From Haliclystus octoradiatus (Eukaryota > Cnidaria > Staurozoa > Stauromedusae > Haliclystidae): 64,000 bases of DNA. The stretch spans positions 4,689,465-4,753,464 of the forward strand of contig OU744448.1 of assembly GCA_916610825.1 (NCBI GenBank), read 5' to 3'. A model generated the notes under the pieces. The model ran no database searches. It had not been told where the DNA came from and saw only the letters and a list, made by a program, of their open reading frames with translations. This document shows, piece after piece, positions 62,501 to 64,000 of this stretch. Every line of letters begins with the position of its first letter. Positions within the stretch are counted from its first letter, which is position 1. Position numbers and translations under genes: made by a program.

Positions 62501-63916
62501 AAAATATTGATATTTTCAAGAGTATTTCGGATTTTTCAAGAGTATTTACTTGATTCCGGACTAGAAACAATTACATATTTGAGCACATGGCTGTCACTAG
62601 GGAATCTGTGGAGAGTGATAAAAAACGAGAATTTGGAAAAAATATTGGTATATGTGACGCACAGCTTAACTGTATGTAACCTGAGTATGTGTAACTTGAA
62701 ATGAGCGTGACTGTTATTATCGTAATATGTAATGTAGCCTATGTTATAGTTTATTCCCCTCGTCACAACTGTATGAATATGTTGTACTGAATTATACTGT
62801 ATACTATCAATCTATCAGCCTGATTGTGAAGTATACATGCCTGCATTATAGGTTTTTCTGCTATATCAGGATCACAAGCAGTAGGCTGGCTTTAAGGTAA
62901 TTAATTTAAAGTAAATCATTAGTAATGTGTTTTGAAAAACAATTTCTATTCCAACAGCGTATCCTGGTAAGAAATCACACCTTGAAAGTCTAAACCTGAA
63001 AACCCCAAATTCTGTTATCCCTGGATCTCACAGTGCCACAGCGTACATAACAGGTACATTTAAGCTATTTTTGACATGCTTCATCTCATCATCATAATTT
63101 CTATGGTAGAAAAAACATTAGTTATATAGGGTGAGTATTAGAGTTCCACCTTTAAAACAGGTTACTCGATGATAGCATCCTGTATATTTAATCGGACAAT
63201 GACGGGGAAAGCGTGTGGCAAATTCGTGCCAAGATATAGTTCTATATCAGAAAATGAAAAATAATTTATATAGGATAATGTATATTGAAAATCTTGAAAG
63301 AACAAATGCTAGTAAATTTCTTTCGAGAAGGCAACACAAGTAATATCTATTAGTCAGGCAATTGAAATTGTGACAACAATTATGCTTAAATTTTTGCAAA
63401 TGTTTCAAATTTATACAGAAAATAATCCCGAAGCTATATATATGCAACCTAATGCTTTGTTAAATACAGATTTCATAACATGTTACTCATCTTCTGATTT
63501 AGGAGATGTTCTTGGTCCATTGGTTACGGCACTTGTATACAACGTGGATGAAGCTCTTATTGATCCAGTGGATGTTTACCAAGTATCTAGTACAGAGACT
63601 TACACCGTTAATGTACCAATATCATACACCTACACACGGACAGAAAACTTTCAACAGTTTTTCAGATCTTTCTCACCATCATGTACATGCAATTCAAGAA
63701 ATGGTGGTTGTATGCGGTCTCGTTCAGCAACACGTAGTGTACAAACAACTGGAATCCGTGAAGTTCAAAGGACACGAACAAGAACTGTTTGGCGTCAAGC
63801 TGATCGATTTGTTGTACGGAGTATTGCGCCAAATGTCTACGTATTACAATATTTAGAAAGGACAAAGCAGCTAACACCAAAGATAGAAAACCGTGCAAAA
63901 GACTATATCACAGAAA
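54328..63916 (+). CDS. C3-like gene, second copy (13 exons, both ends open)
   Basis: The exons are 54328-54396, 55949-56146, 57322-57468, 57844-57918, 58152-58206, 58811-58855, 58946-59071, 59702-59816, 61249-61477, 62096-62305, 62427-62478, 62958-63053 and 63503-63916. They equal exons 12-24 of the first copy in length and phase, except that the ninth is 229 nt from the near acceptor. Differences are about 1-2 per 100 bases in introns and mostly synonymous in exons. One Cys is changed to Arg (TGC to CGC) in 57844-57918. The anaphylatoxin, R-S-R-R site and GCGEQ-less insertion are all kept. Exons 1-11 are absent upstream; a BEL/Pao element stands there. Exons after 24 lie past the window end. 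It is either an alternative haplotype or a tandem partial duplicate. Confidence 0.9.
54790..54859 (-). repeat. tRNA-Gly-like sequence, second copy
   Basis: This is the partner of 18081-18150 with two or three substitutions. The A- and B-box-like elements are kept. Confidence 0.6.
54946..55215. mobile_element. MITE family 1, copy in the duplicated segment
   Basis: This is the partner of 18237-18505. The terminal inverted repeats are the same. Confidence 0.7.
55641..55846 (+). pseudogene. Tandemly duplicated intron-exon border with dead pseudo-exon
   Basis: A ~206-base unit (intron end, TTTTTCAG acceptor, 5' half of exon 13) is present here and again, intact, from 55847. In this unit the exon-like part from 55744 reads ITSRGKVLMMKSLPRI and then meets a stop (KRL-stop). 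The first copy of the gene has only one unit (about 18925-19080 plus the exon). Confidence 0.8.
57008..57085 (+). other. 18S rRNA gene fragment, second copy
   Basis: This is the partner of 20095-20172. It contains GTACTGTGAAACTGCGAATG. Confidence 0.85.
59157..59520 (+). mobile_element. LINE 3' end fragment with (AT)n tail, second copy
   Basis: This is the partner of 22260-22595. The (AT)n tract (59463-59520) is about twice as long as in the first copy. Confidence 0.65.
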
Positions 63917-64000
63917 GTAAGCTATATTTGGTGCTATTTTGTTCTTTGGATTTATTTTGAATGCCTTGTGAAAGTTTGAGTGATTGCTAAATTATCACGC

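Overview
This is invertebrate metazoan nuclear DNA. It is AT-rich, with GT-AG introns of roughly 0.2-2.6 kb, long (ATT)n microsatellites and many transposon remnants. A tunicate-like or other complement-bearing invertebrate would fit, but nothing here fixes the taxon. Two runs of exactly 200 N (4394-4593, 51259-51458) look like fixed-size scaffolding gaps. The window therefore joins three contigs: A (1-4393), B (4594-51258) and C (51459-64000).

Contig A holds a non-LTR retrotransposon RT fragment on the minus strand, a ~320-bp tandem repeat, one thrombospondin type-1 exon and a long (ATT)n tract. Contig B opens in a decayed Penelope-like element. It then carries the main gene, a complement C3/C5-type protein on the plus strand. 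I traced 38 phase-compatible exons from 6272 to the stop at 43157, giving 1576 residues; only the N-terminus is missing. The order is the C3 order: MG domains, an R-S-R-R alpha/beta processing site, a short six-cysteine anaphylatoxin domain with an Arg-Ser exit site, more MG, a thioester-type helical domain, MG8 and a C-terminal NTR/C345C domain. The key surprise is that the GCGEQ thioester motif is absent. A net insert of about 75 residues, Ser/Thr/Tyr-rich then Cys-containing then Arg-rich, sits in its place within one 414-nt exon. The position of the catalytic histidine is Ser. Both changes point to a protein that keeps the C3 architecture but has lost covalent attachment chemistry.

Downstream of it are an intronless MFS transporter gene with one 2-nt frameshift (46286-47604, plus strand) and the 3' exons of a fibrinogen-related-domain (ficolin/tenascin-like) gene on the minus strand (48746-50609). 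Contig C begins in a BEL/Pao Gag-protease ORF (minus strand). It then repeats, at very high identity, the stretch 17619 to about 27100 of the C3-like gene as 54328-64000 (13 exons). The switch from different to near-identical sequence falls exactly in an (ATT)n tract. This may be the second haplotype of the same locus with a BEL insertion, placed in tandem by the scaffolder, or a real recent duplication.

The introns hold several mobile or RNA-like items: a complete minimal type I hammerhead ribozyme (32722-32766, minus), an 18S rRNA fragment, tRNA-like sequences, two MITE families, a TA-flanked 1.76-kb DNA transposon, a perfect 37-bp inverted repeat, a GIY-YIG fragment preceded by an in-frame 8-residue repeat, and LINE and tyrosine-recombinase remnants.
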